Origin: Syntrophobacteraceae bacterium
GTDB taxonomy: Bacteria > Desulfobacterota > Syntrophobacteria > Syntrophobacterales > Syntrophobacteraceae
Reading direction: 5' to 3'
Assembly: GCA_025453975.1 (NCBI GenBank)
Contig: JALOPI010000012.1
Span: 25,228-89,227 of the forward strand
DNA: 64,000 nt
Part shown: positions 8,540 through 16,922 of the stretch, piece by piece
Layout of the letters: each line of letters begins with the position of its first letter
How positions within the stretch are numbered: position 1 is the stretch's first letter
Translations under genes and position numbers: made by a program
The notes under the pieces: model-generated
What the model was told of the DNA's origin: nothing
Database searches by the model: none
The model's input: the letters and a program-made list of their open reading frames with translations, nothing else

Positions 8540-9772
8540 ATGTCCGAAGCTCAGGCCGCTTCACTCACGAGCCATCCAACGAATGACCCCATCATGCCGG
8601 ATGTGATCATCATCGGAGCAGGCGCATCGGGGCTCATGTGCGCCATGGAGGCCGCCCGCCGCGGGCGGTCGGTGCTGGTCCTCGACCATTCTCCGGAGGT
8701 CGGCAGGAAGATTCTCGTATCCGGGGGAGGGCACTGCAATTTCTCCAACCGGAGCGTCACCCGGGACCACTACCTTTCCGGGAACCCCCATTTCGTGGTC
8801 TCGGCGCTGTCGCGCTATACGACGGAAGATTTCCTGGCACTCCTCCTCAAGCACGGCATCGGCCACCACGAGCGCAACGAAGGCCAGCTCTTCTGCAGCG
8901 GGGGCTCACGCCGGATCGTGCACATGCTGAAGGAGGAGTGCCAGAGGGCTTCGGTCCGTTTTGGCCTCAACTGCGCCGTTCAAGAGGTCCGGCGGATTGC
9001 GGGGGTGAAGGACGCGCGGTTCTCCGTGGCCACGGACCATGACTCGTTCCAGGCCGCATCGCTGGTCGTCGCCACGGGGGGACTGTCCTGGCCCGGCCTG
9101 GGAGCCACGAGCTTTGGCCATGCGCTGGCCCGGCGTTTCGGGATCGCCGTCACCTCCCCGCGGCCGGGGCTGACTCCCCTGAGGCTGCGCCGGGAAGATG
9201 CCGAACGATTCTCGTCCCTCAGCGGCATCTCGGTCCAGGCTGCCGTCAGCAGCGGAGGGCGGCGGTTCGAAGGAGGGGTTCTCTTCACCCACAAGGGTCT
9301 CAGCGGTCCCGCGGTGCTCCAGCTTTCGTCATACTGGGACGGCAATGCCCCCGTCGAGCTGGGTCTCCTCCAAGGGATCGACCTGGAAGGGCATCTCGCC
9401 GAGAAGCGCGGGAGCAAGATGCAGCTCAAGACCTTCCTGGGACGGTTCCTGCCGGATCGCCTGGCGGGCTTCTGGTGCGACCTTCACGGCCATTCCAGGC
9501 CCATCGGCCAGTATTCACCGAGGGAGATTCAGGAGGTATGCCGCCTCCTGCGCCGCTGGGAGCTCAGGCCCGCGCGGGTCGAGGGCTTCAACAAGGCGGA
9601 AGTGACGCTGGGTGGCGTCGACACCCGGGAGCTGTCGTCCAGGACCATGGAATGCAAAAAGGCTCCCGGACTCTATTTCACGGGGGAGGTCATGGACGTC
9701 GCGGGTCAGCTGGGAGGCTACAACCTTCACTGGGCCTGGGCCTCGGGCCAGGCGGCCGGCCAGGTGGTCTGA
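8540..9772 (+). CDS. BaiN/HI0933-family flavoprotein (NAD(P)/FAD-dependent oxidoreductase)
   Basis: A 410-aa protein of the HI0933/YhiN family. The N-terminal FAD-binding motif is DVIIIGAGASGLMCAMEAARRGRSVLVLD. ILVSGGGHCNFSN is the signature of this family (GRKxxxSGGGRCNxTN). The C-terminal motif LYFTGEVMDVAGQLGGYNLHWAWASGQAAG closes the FAD site. The family is widespread; one member (BaiN) reduces bile-acid intermediates, but the usual physiological substrate is not known. ATG 8540 is chosen; ATG 8594, just before MPDVIIIGAG, is an equally short-leader alternative and TTG 8504 is less likely. It is separated from the convergent ChlI/D gene by only 12 bp. Confidence 0.88.
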   Translation: MSEAQAASLTSHPTNDPIMPDVIIIGAGASGLMCAMEAARRGRSVLVLDHSPEVGRKILVSGGGHCNFSNRSVTRDHYLSGNPHFVVSALSRYTTEDFLALLLKHGIGHHERNEGQLFCSGGSRRIVHMLKEECQRASVRFGLNCAVQEVRRIAGVKDARFSVATDHDSFQAASLVVATGGLSWPGLGATSFGHALARRFGIAVTSPRPGLTPLRLRREDAERFSSLSGISVQAAVSSGGRRFEGGVLFTHKGLSGPAVLQLSSYWDGNAPVELGLLQGIDLEGHLAEKRGSKMQLKTFLGRFLPDRLAGFWCDLHGHSRPIGQYSPREIQEVCRLLRRWELRPARVEGFNKAEVTLGGVDTRELSSRTMECKKAPGLYFTGEVMDVAGQLGGYNLHWAWASGQAAGQVV

Positions 9773-9784
9773 CCCGAGGCGCCG

Positions 9785-11713
9785 TCACTTCGTGTGGAGG
9801 CGGTCCATGGTGAGATAGGTGCCGCCCATGCGCTGAGTGATTTCATATCCATAGCCGACGGCCATGGGGTTGAACTCGGTATCCACCAGGATGGACTGGA
9901 TCCCCAGGCGACGGATTTCCTCGGCGGCACGAAGAGCCTCCTCGAGGGGATCGCCGCCGAAGCAGCTGATGTTCGGACGGCCGTCGGAAAAGATGAGCAT
10001 GACCGGCAGGGTTTCCGGGTTTTTGCGCTTTTCCTGGGTCAGCATTCGAATCCCCAGGTCCAGTCCCGCCGCGAGGGGGGTTCTCCCTCCCACGGGAAGC
10101 CGCTCGATGCCGTCCACCGCATCGCGGATGTTCTGGCTTAAGGGGAGGATCACCTCGGCTCCGGTGTGACGGAAGGTGATGATTCCCAGCTTGTCCCGCC
10201 TCAGATACATGTCCTGAAACAGGGCCTCGATGATCCCCTTGGTCACGGACATGCGATCGTTGGTGCGCATGGAAGCGCTGGAGTCGACGATCATCACCAG
10301 GGAGAGTCCCGTCTTGCGGGAGCGTTTCCGGATTCTGAGATCATCCGCCAGAATCCGCGGGGAGACGTCGCCATTCCCCCGGTTCTGCTGGCGGGGTGCC
10401 GCGGCGCGCAGGGTCCCCATGAGCGAGACATCCCGAAGTGCCTCTCCACCTCGGGGAATCCGGCTTCCATGGACGGTGCCGCCGCGCTGGGGGGCGGGCA
10501 CCAGGAATCTTCTGCCCCGATGGCTGCCGGCCATGATCCTGTGCCAGGGAATGTCGGGGTGCACTGTGCGGCTTCCCTTGCAAAGATGGGTGACGGCGTC
10601 AATGGGAGACTGACAGGCTCTGGTTCTGGAGACCGACCGGGGCGGATTCTGGTGAGTGGGCGACCATTCTTCCCCGGCGCCTTCGAGGGAGGATGCCTGG
10701 CTCATGATCTCCTGAAGCTTGTCCTCGCTCAGCTCCGAGCGCCTGAGAGGGGACTTCCCGATCCGGTGGGGCAGGGCCAGACGGGCTGCCAGCTGGAGGT
10801 CTTCCGGCGACACCCGGCTCCGCCCTTCGAGGGCCGCGTTGGCGCGGGCCGACTTCATCATGACGATGTCAGCCCGGTGCCCGTCCGTTTCCATGGCCAT
10901 GGCCAGCCTGGACGAGGTTTCCAGAATGGCCTCGGTGAAGGTCACCTGGGGCAGCGATTCCTTGGCTCTCACCAGATTCCGCGCCAGCTCGGCGTCCTTT
11001 TGGGCCCAGATGGCTCGGAAATCCCGTGGGTTCTGCTCGAAGCTCAGGCGCCTCTTGACGATCTCCACCCGCTCGGAAAGGGTATGGATGCCCTCGATGC
11101 TCACCGACAGGCCAAAGCGGTCCAGGAGCTGCGGGCGCAGGTCTCCCTCCTCGGGATTCATGGTACCCACCAGCACGAAGCGGCTGGCATGGGAGAAGCT
11201 GATGCCCTCCCGCTCCACCAGGTTTCGGCCCGAGGCGGCCGCATCCAGGAAGAGATCCACGATCTGGTCATTGAGGAGGTTCACCTCGTCGACATAGAGG
11301 ATGCCACGGTGAGCTTCCGCCAGCAGGCCGGGCTCGAAGGCTTTTTGCCCGCTCTTGAGCGCTTTCTCGATATCGATGGCTCCCAGGAGCCGGTCCTCGG
11401 TGGTCCCGATGGGCAGGTTCACCAGGCGAATGCCGCGCTCCAGCACGGGAATGGGCTGGCCGCTCCCCAGGCTCTCCCGGCAATGGGGACAGAATCCGTC
11501 GATGTCGTCCGGGTCGCAATGGAAGGGGCACCCGGACACGACGCGTATCGTGGGCAGAAGGCCGGCGAGGGCCCGGACGCCCGTGGACTTGGCCGTGCCG
11601 CGCTCCCCCTTGATGAGCACACCGCCGATGGACGGGTCGATGACATTGAGGAGAAGAGCGCGCTTCATCAGATTCTGGCCGACAAGGGCCGAAAAGGGAA
11701 ATGACTGGATCAT
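9785..11713 (-). CDS. Magnesium-chelatase-like ChlI-ChlD fusion (AAA+ ATPase with VWA domain)
   Basis: The 642-aa protein joins a ChlI-type AAA+ ATPase and a VWA domain. Walker A is GERGTAKS (residues about 36-43), Walker B is [10 protein letters not shown], and the VWA MIDAS starts with DSSASM near residue 476, inside roughly 470-640. An insert after Walker A carries paired cysteines ([18 protein letters not shown]), a likely metal or zinc knuckle. Such fusions act with a CobN/ChlH-type large subunit to insert a metal into tetrapyrroles; they are often called cobaltochelatase subunits. No large subunit is in the window, so the metal and substrate are open. The start [13 protein letters not shown] is the family's usual beginning; the ORF-track start is 34 codons too early. 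Confidence 0.85.
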   Translation of the reverse strand: MIQSFPFSALVGQNLMKRALLLNVIDPSIGGVLIKGERGTAKSTGVRALAGLLPTIRVVSGCPFHCDPDDIDGFCPHCRESLGSGQPIPVLERGIRLVNLPIGTTEDRLLGAIDIEKALKSGQKAFEPGLLAEAHRGILYVDEVNLLNDQIVDLFLDAAASGRNLVEREGISFSHASRFVLVGTMNPEEGDLRPQLLDRFGLSVSIEGIHTLSERVEIVKRRLSFEQNPRDFRAIWAQKDAELARNLVRAKESLPQVTFTEAILETSSRLAMAMETDGHRADIVMMKSARANAALEGRSRVSPEDLQLAARLALPHRIGKSPLRRSELSEDKLQEIMSQASSLEGAGEEWSPTHQNPPRSVSRTRACQSPIDAVTHLCKGSRTVHPDIPWHRIMAGSHRGRRFLVPAPQRGGTVHGSRIPRGGEALRDVSLMGTLRAAAPRQQNRGNGDVSPRILADDLRIRKRSRKTGLSLVMIVDSSASMRTNDRMSVTKGIIEALFQDMYLRRDKLGIITFRHTGAEVILPLSQNIRDAVDGIERLPVGGRTPLAAGLDLGIRMLTQEKRKNPETLPVMLIFSDGRPNISCFGGDPLEEALRAAEEIRRLGIQSILVDTEFNPMAVGYGYEITQRMGGTYLTMDRLHTK

Positions 11714-11895
11714 GCCGGTGCGGGTGCTCCTCCTGGGCGGGTTCGGTTGTACACCATCTGGCCAATCATCGCGAGGACCAAGGCGGATCATAATGAGCCT
11801 GGTGCCAAGAGGCAAGGGCCTTTACCCCCATCACCGGTCGGCGGCCCGGGGGGAATACTGAGGGGCATGCCGACAGGAAGGTTGAGCCCGTTCCC

Positions 11896-11923
11896 TTGAG
11901 CCTGTATCATGAGAACTTATCTT
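11896..11923 (+). promoter_or_regulatory. Possible promoter of the Mth938-like/holC operon
   Basis: TTGAGC (11896-11901), a 16-bp spacer and TATCTT (11918-11923) lie about 110 bp before the first gene of this set. The gap between the divergent ChlI/D start (11713) and this gene (12033) is 319 bp and otherwise shows no gene. The match to consensus is moderate. Confidence 0.35.
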
Positions 11924-12032
11924 TTGCCAGTGGCTTGGACAACGACCAGGGCGATGTACCGCTGAATGCTTTTTGATCCCGGGCGGTGATGGGACGGGCG
12001 GGTGTCATCGTGTCCTCAGCATGGGGGATTCA

Positions 12033-12374
12033 ATGATCGAGCACTTTCGATTCGGCAGCATGACCATCGATGGTCGTCAGTACCAGAGTGATCTGAAGAT
12101 CGTCGACGGCCAGGTGGTCCCGGATTGGTGGCGTCGGGAAGGACACTGGGCCGATGTGGGGGACATGCAGGATATCCTCGACGCGCGGCCCGAGATTCTG
12201 GTGGTGGGAATGGGATCGCCCGGCAGGTTGAACCTTGCCGAAGACCTGAGGCAAGTCCTTGCCGAGAGGAAGATCCGGCTCGTCGAGGAGCCCACGGAGG
12301 AGGCCGTGAACAGTTTCAACCGCTTCTGGGAAGCCGGCCGCAAGGTCGCGGGGGCCTTCCACCTCACCTGCTGA
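12033..12374 (+). CDS. Mth938-like (DUF498) domain protein
   Basis: A 113-aa protein matching the small Mth938/AAMDC/NDUFAF3-like fold: FRFGSMTIDGRQYQSDLKIVDGQVV, then GDMQDILDARPEILVVGMGSPG and a C-terminal EAVNSFNRFWEAGRKVAGAFHLTC. These conserved pieces, notably VGxG and AGAFHLTC, are characteristic. The bacterial function is not known; the mitochondrial relative NDUFAF3 helps assemble complex I. ATG 12033 has GGGGGA six bases upstream; ATG 12021 is possible. It is followed 12 bp later by holC. Confidence 0.82.
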   Translation: MIEHFRFGSMTIDGRQYQSDLKIVDGQVVPDWWRREGHWADVGDMQDILDARPEILVVGMGSPGRLNLAEDLRQVLAERKIRLVEEPTEEAVNSFNRFWEAGRKVAGAFHLTC

Positions 12375-12386
12375 AAGTCACTGCTG

Positions 12387-12896
12387 ATGCTGTACTTTGT
12401 GGAGACCCGGAGCGCCGAGCAGCGCATGCTCCTTTGCCAGTGGGTGGAGCATTTTTACGAGTCGGGGCGAACAGCCCAGGTTCTTGTGGATTCGACCCTG
12501 GCCGCCCAGCACCTGGACCAGATGTTGTGGACCTTTTCCCAGCCCAGCTTCATTCCGCACCGCATCCTGTCATCCGCTGACGCCATTCCGGTGGACGAGC
12601 CCGTGATCATCAGTATCGGGGAGGTTGTAATGCCGGAAAGGGAGGCTCTGGTCTGCGACGCTTTGGCAGGGCTGGAGTTTCTGGGACGTTACGGTGTGGT
12701 GCTGCATTTTGTCATCCAGGATGAGCCCGAGGGGCTTCAGGCGAGCCGGCTCCTGTGGCAGCAGGTGCGGGACCTGGGTTTGGGTGCTCAGCACGTTCCT
12801 TACGCTTTCAATCATCCGCGGTTCGGATGGCCTCCTCGCGATGGGGCGGCGGCCTCCCATCGGCCGCATGGCATCCAACGGGCTGGCGGACAATGA
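12387..12896 (+). CDS. holC: DNA polymerase III chi subunit-like protein
   Basis: A 169-aa protein with the HolC pattern: VETRSAEQRMLLCQWVEHFYESGRTAQVLVDSTLAAQHLDQMLWTF (E. coli chi has the same helix followed by xxLDxxLWxx), then FIPHRI, the DEPVIISIG strand, and a loop into FLGRYGVVLHFV. Chi sits in the clamp loader and links it to single-strand binding protein on the lagging strand. The last 25 residues are rich in Pro, Arg and Ala and may be a dispensable tail. It overlaps the old start of the next ORF, and the preferred next start is 24 bp beyond its stop. Confidence 0.8.
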   Translation: MLYFVETRSAEQRMLLCQWVEHFYESGRTAQVLVDSTLAAQHLDQMLWTFSQPSFIPHRILSSADAIPVDEPVIISIGEVVMPEREALVCDALAGLEFLGRYGVVLHFVIQDEPEGLQASRLLWQQVRDLGLGAQHVPYAFNHPRFGWPPRDGAAASHRPHGIQRAGGQ

Positions 12897-12919
12897 GTCC
12901 CGAGGAAAAGGAGAACGCG

Positions 12920-13348
12920 ATGTCTCGAGATTGGTTCCTGGAGGTTCAACCTTCCCTGGATGCAGTGCTCACCCTGCGCCTCACGCTGCGCGGAGAAAAA
13001 GGGGGCGAGGGAGGCACGTTGGCGGCATCCTGCGGCTCCGTGGACGAGCTGCGGGAGGAGGTCGCCCGGATGAAGTCCGAGCTGGATGGGGCCATGGACA
13101 AGGCCCTGGCCGAGGTGGAGGCTTTTCAGAAAGCGGGTGGAGGCTCACGGGTGGCGGATCCTTCACAGGTCTGGAAGGAGATGGAGGGCCTGCCCAATGA
13201 GGGAGAGATGTTCAGCCACTTCAATGAGTTCAGCCTGGCCGATCGCCAGGTCATTGCCGAGTACATCCTGTCCCATGTGAACATGTTCAAGGGACGGGGT
13301 CCAGTCTTTTCAGAGCATTACGATTCGGACACCCATCGCCTGGAATAA
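12920..13348 (+). CDS. Conserved-looking hypothetical protein, 142 aa
   Basis: I do not recognise this family. The start is firm: AAGGAG stands six bases before ATG 12920. The protein is soluble, acidic overall, with a helical middle (SVDELREEVARMKSELDGAMDKALAEVEAFQKAGG) and a distinct C-terminal part (FSHFNEFSLADRQVIAEYILSHVNMFKGRGPVFSEHYD). It has no signal peptide or cysteine cluster beyond one Cys. It follows holC and the Mth938-like gene in the same direction and is probably co-transcribed, but the neighbours do not reveal its job. Codon use looks like its neighbours, so this is a real gene. Confidence 0.75.
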   Translation: MSRDWFLEVQPSLDAVLTLRLTLRGEKGGEGGTLAASCGSVDELREEVARMKSELDGAMDKALAEVEAFQKAGGGSRVADPSQVWKEMEGLPNEGEMFSHFNEFSLADRQVIAEYILSHVNMFKGRGPVFSEHYDSDTHRLE

Positions 13349-13349
13349 C

Positions 13350-13370
13350 GGCCTCCTGGCCAAAGAGGCC
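13350..13370. terminator. Short hairpin between convergent genes
   Basis: GGCCTC, a 9-nt loop, GAGGCC fills the 22 bases between the stop of the 142-aa gene and the stop of the convergent CoA hydrolase/GNAT gene. It lacks a T-run on either strand, so it is only a weak candidate for a bidirectional terminator. Confidence 0.3.
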
Positions 13371-15311
13371 TCAGGCATCGGGCTCCATGAGGCAAACGTC
13401 GGCCAGCTGCCCCGTGTGGAGCCGGATTTCGTGAACCCCCTCGACGTAGGAGCTTTCCACGACATAGCCGAGCTTCTGGAACACTCCGAAGACCCGCTCG
13501 TTTCCAGGCGTGATGTACGCCTTGAGCAATCGAATGCACTTGGATTTCGCGATGGAGACGATGTGGTGGAGGAGAAAGCTGGCGATGCCTTTGCGGCCAT
13601 ACTCCGGCTGGACGGCGAAATCGATCTCGGCGGTCAGGGTCTCCTCGTCGAGGACATACTGAGCCACGGCCACGATACGCTCCGTCTCGAGCTCTCCGAC
13701 GACACCCACGATGGTCATCACTCGATGATAGTCGATGTGCACCATGCGGCGAACGTCGTAATGAGGGAAGACCTTCATGTTGGAAAGGAATCGGATGTAG
13801 GATTCCTCACGGGGCAAAGAGTAGAAGAACTCCTTGATGGGCCGTTCGTCCGTGGCCCGGGCGGGCCGAAAAAGCACGCGGGTGTTGTCGCGGAAAACCT
13901 GGACGACCTCGAGGTGCGAAGGGTAAAGGGCCATGGGGCCGTGAGCCCCCAGCTCACCCTTGCGAAGATAATTCAGATCGTGAGCCGCCCGCAGGAGCTC
14001 TTCCCTGAAGTCGGGGTGGGCGATCTCGATGAGGGCGAGGGTCCGCTCGCGAATGCTCCTGCCCTGGAGCTGGGCCACGCCGTACTCGGTCACCACGTAT
14101 TGGACGCCGCCCCGGGTCGTGACGACGCCGCCGCCCTCGGCCAGGACGGCCTGGATCCTCGAGCGCTTGCCGTCCACCGTGGTGGATGGAAGCACGACGA
14201 TGGCCTTGCCGCCTCGCGAGTAACGGGCCCCACGCAGAAAATCGATGGCGCCGCCAACCCCGCTGTAGATTTCATATCCCACCGAGTCGGCACAGACCTG
14301 CCCCGTGAGATCCACCTCCAGGGCCGAGTTGATGGAGACCATTCGGTCGTTTTCCGAGATCACCAGGTAGTTGTTGGTGTACTCCACCGGATAAAAGGCC
14401 ACCATGGGGTTGTTGTGGACGAAGTCGTAGAGCTCCCGGGTGCCGAGGCAGAAGCTGGTCACGATCTTTCCGGGGTGCAGCGTCTTGCGGCTATTGGTGA
14501 TGACCCCCTTTTTGACCAGGTGAAGGTAGGCGTCGGTCAGCATGTCCGCATGCACACCCAGGTGCTTTTTGTCCTCCATGGCGTGCAAAACGGCGGTGGG
14601 AACGCTTCCGACTCCCACGCGAATGGTCGAGCCGTCCTCCACGATTCTGGCGACGTTTCGGCCGATTTCATCGGCGATGGGGCTCGGCGGGGAGGGCGGC
14701 AGCTCGAGAATGGGCTCTTCATGCTCCACGAAGGCGGAGATATCGCCGACGTGGACGAAGGAGTCGCCCAGCGTCCGGGGCATCCTGGGATTGACCTGAG
14801 CGATGACCTGGCTCGCGCTCCGCGTGGCTGCCCGCACGATGTCCACGGCGACTCCCAGGGAGCAGAACCCGTGTGGGTCGGGTGGGGACACCTGGATCAG
14901 GGCCACGTCGATGGGCATGGCGCCACTGCTGAAAAGCTCCGGGACGTCGGCCAGGTTGATGGGCGTGTAGTCGGCGCGGCCCTCGGCCACGGCCTCCCGG
15001 CTGGCGGCGGCGACGAAGAATGATTTCAGCCGGCACTTTTCGAAGAACCGATCATCGGTGTAGCGGGCCTTGCCGATGCTCAGGATATGGAGGATCTCCA
15101 GGTCCGCCAGCGTAGGGATGACCACTTCCAGGGCCCTCGTCAGCTCCTGAGGCTCTCCACACCCAGACCCGATGAAGACGCGATTGCCCAGCCGGATGGC
15201 CTTGAGGGCCTTGGAAGCCGTGGTCCGCCGCGACTCGTACATGGATTGCCAGGGGCGGGGAGAATGGTCCTCCATGGGCAGGGTCGGGGGGGCATCAGAG
15301 TCTGTGGTCAT
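13371..15311 (-). CDS. Acetyl-CoA hydrolase/transferase with C-terminal GNAT domain
   Basis: A 646-aa fusion protein. Residues about 20-450 are a class I CoA-transferase/acetyl-CoA hydrolase pair of domains: PPDPHGFCSLGVAVD, VEYTNN with a candidate catalytic glutamate near residue 311, GVGGAIDFLRGARYSRGGKAIVVLPST (the GxGG oxyanion loop near 350), and VVTEYGVAQLQGRSIRERTLALIEIAHPDFREEL. Residues about 475-640 form a GNAT acetyltransferase, with QPEYGRKGIASFLL in the acetyl-CoA-binding position. Fusions of this order are known in deltaproteobacteria. The GNAT part could acylate a protein lysine and so tie acyl-CoA handling to regulation; that is inference. Lgt lies upstream on the same strand, 83 bp away. 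Confidence 0.88.
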   Translation of the reverse strand: MTTDSDAPPTLPMEDHSPRPWQSMYESRRTTASKALKAIRLGNRVFIGSGCGEPQELTRALEVVIPTLADLEILHILSIGKARYTDDRFFEKCRLKSFFVAAASREAVAEGRADYTPINLADVPELFSSGAMPIDVALIQVSPPDPHGFCSLGVAVDIVRAATRSASQVIAQVNPRMPRTLGDSFVHVGDISAFVEHEEPILELPPSPPSPIADEIGRNVARIVEDGSTIRVGVGSVPTAVLHAMEDKKHLGVHADMLTDAYLHLVKKGVITNSRKTLHPGKIVTSFCLGTRELYDFVHNNPMVAFYPVEYTNNYLVISENDRMVSINSALEVDLTGQVCADSVGYEIYSGVGGAIDFLRGARYSRGGKAIVVLPSTTVDGKRSRIQAVLAEGGGVVTTRGGVQYVVTEYGVAQLQGRSIRERTLALIEIAHPDFREELLRAAHDLNYLRKGELGAHGPMALYPSHLEVVQVFRDNTRVLFRPARATDERPIKEFFYSLPREESYIRFLSNMKVFPHYDVRRMVHIDYHRVMTIVGVVGELETERIVAVAQYVLDEETLTAEIDFAVQPEYGRKGIASFLLHHIVSIAKSKCIRLLKAYITPGNERVFGVFQKLGYVVESSYVEGVHEIRLHTGQLADVCLMEPDA

Positions 15312-15394
15312 GGGTTTGGCTCCACTGGACTGTTTTCCGGCATCCGGGATCCAGCATCACATTCAGGGGTGCAATGACCCTCACCGGAGCCCCC

Positions 15395-16228
15395 TCAGGG
15401 GCGCCGGGAAGCGTTCTGTCGTGGCGTCCCGGCGCCGGGCGGGGCTTCCGGGCTGGGGAGCAGCAGGGCCAGCAGGGCAGCCCCGACGACCATGGCGAGG
15501 CAGAGCATCTGGCCCATGGTGAGGAATCCCAGCACCAGGCCGATCTGGGGGTCAGGCTCCCGGTAAAACTCGATGACGAAGCGGAACACTCCGTAGAAGA
15601 ATACGAAGAAGACCACCATCATGCCGTCCCGGAAACTCCTTTGACGGAGAAACCATAAAAGGCTAAAGAGAACGAGACCTTCAAGGGCGGCTTCATAAAG
15701 CTGCGAGGGATGGCGGGGCAGGGGGCCGCCTTCGGGAAAGACCATGGCCCAGGGAACACCGCTGGGGCGGCCGAAAAGCTCCCCGTTGATGAAATTGCCC
15801 AGCCGGCCCAGACCGAGGCCGATGGGGGCCGTGACCACGGCGCTGTCAGCGATGGCCCAGAACGGCATCTTTCTCCTTCGGGAGAAAATCCAGCCCGCGA
15901 GGACGGCTCCGACGAAACCTCCATGAAAAGACATGCCGCCATGCCAGGTCGCCAGGATCTCCAGAGGATTCTGGAGATAGTGCGCGTAGTTGTTGAACTG
16001 ATAGAATGCAACGTAGCCCAGGCGCGCCCCGAGGATCAGCCCGAGGGCCAGGTAAAAGATGAGATCCTGCGCAACGGTTCCCTGGAGGCCAATCTCCCTG
16101 GATCGCTTCTGGCGCGGTATGAGCCAGTAAGCCCCGAGAAAGCCCAGGACGTACATCACTCCGTACCAGCGGATCTTGATGGGCCCGATGGTGATCAAAT
16201 CGGGATTGATCTTGGGATAAGGGATCAT
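15395..16228 (-). CDS. lgt: Prolipoprotein diacylglyceryl transferase
   Basis: This 277-aa inner-membrane enzyme transfers diacylglycerol from phosphatidylglycerol to the lipobox cysteine of prolipoproteins. Family features are IRWYGVMYVLGFLGAYWL at the N-terminus, HGGMSFHGGFVGA with the essential histidine, the Lgt signature GLGLGRLGNFINGELFGRPS, and RHPSQLYEAALEG. Seven hydrophobic segments are visible. The start at 16228 has GAAGGAAGGTG upstream. The 70 extra residues of the ORF-track start are an antisense reading of the His-rich gene and are not real. The window's lipoprotein candidate at 41809 would be a substrate. Confidence 0.95.
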   Translation of the reverse strand: MIPYPKINPDLITIGPIKIRWYGVMYVLGFLGAYWLIPRQKRSREIGLQGTVAQDLIFYLALGLILGARLGYVAFYQFNNYAHYLQNPLEILATWHGGMSFHGGFVGAVLAGWIFSRRRKMPFWAIADSAVVTAPIGLGLGRLGNFINGELFGRPSGVPWAMVFPEGGPLPRHPSQLYEAALEGLVLFSLLWFLRQRSFRDGMMVVFFVFFYGVFRFVIEFYREPDPQIGLVLGFLTMGQMLCLAMVVGAALLALLLPSPEAPPGAGTPRQNASRRP

Positions 16229-16306
16229 GCTTTCACCTTCCTTCTCGGCCAAGCAGGCTAACACAGGGGACACGCGAGGGTCAATCACCAGGAGGAGCAT
16301 CGGACC

Positions 16307-16780
16307 GTGAGCCATCATGACCACCGTGACGACCATCATCATGACCATCATCACCATCAAGACGACCATCACCACCATGGGAATGAGCACCAGCATCAGC
16401 ACGGCGATGCCCATTCCCATGGCCACTCGCATGAGCACTCACATGAGCACTCGCATGGCCATGACCATGGAACAGGCCACCCTCACGACCCCCACCACGG
16501 GCTCCACCCGGAGCGCGATCATCAGTCGTCGCGGGAATCACGGCCCGAAGGAGGTCCATCCGAAGGCGAGAAGCTGTTGAAGATGGTTCAGCACTGGTTC
16601 CACCACAATGAGGATCACGCCCGGTCGTACCGGCAGTGGGCCGAGCGGGCCCGGGGTCTCGGCCAGGCCGAGGTGGGCCGGATTCTCGAGGAGGTCGCCC
16701 TGGAGAGCCTGCGGCTCAATGGTGAGATGGAGCGAATACTGACCCTCCTGCGCGGGGATTCCTCCCGGGACGACGGCTGA
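16307..16780 (+). CDS. Histidine-rich metal-binding protein with C-terminal four-helix-like domain
   Basis: A 157-aa protein. The first 75 residues are about half histidine (runs such as HHHDHHHHQDDHHHH and HGHSHEHSHEHSHGHDH), followed by a linker and a helical C-terminal segment KLLKMVQHWFHHNEDHARSYRQWAERARGLGQAEV. That C-terminal pattern (HWxxHNExHAxxxxxWAxxA) also occurs in small proteins linked to nickel/cobalt transport or hydrogenase maturation; I recall the pattern but could not search. A metal (Ni, Zn or Co) buffer or chaperone is the likely role. The GTG start has AGGAGGAG nine bases upstream. It is divergent from lgt. Confidence 0.75.
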   Translation: MSHHDHRDDHHHDHHHHQDDHHHHGNEHQHQHGDAHSHGHSHEHSHEHSHGHDHGTGHPHDPHHGLHPERDHQSSRESRPEGGPSEGEKLLKMVQHWFHHNEDHARSYRQWAERARGLGQAEVGRILEEVALESLRLNGEMERILTLLRGDSSRDDG

Positions 16781-16831
16781 TGGAGCCCGTTCACGAGAGC
16801 TTGCGGACGGACTCCGGACTCAGCCGGCCGA

Positions 16832-16861
16832 TTGACAGTGCCGAAGCCGTTGTGACATAGT
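16832..16861 (+). promoter_or_regulatory. Promoter of the aldehyde dehydrogenase-mob-moe operon
   Basis: Consensus TTGACA (16832-16837), an 18-bp spacer and CATAGT (16856-16861) precede ATG 16923 by about 60 bp. The next four genes follow with gaps of 36 bp or less or with overlaps, so this is the likely main promoter of the whole run. Confidence 0.5.
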
Positions 16862-16922
16862 ACCCGGTCTTCGGGGAGTTCAGGGACCGAATCCCAACAG
16901 AGGAGCGGGGAGCGGCGTCTTG

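Noticed and set aside
13416-15023. 535-aa plus-strand ORF opposite the CoA hydrolase/GNAT gene
   Set aside because: Antisense shadow without family resemblance.
16229-16438. N-terminal Met/Val-rich extension of Lgt
   Set aside because: It is the reverse reading of the CAT/CAC histidine codons of the His-rich gene, giving a false membrane segment; the Lgt ribosome binding site is at 16228.
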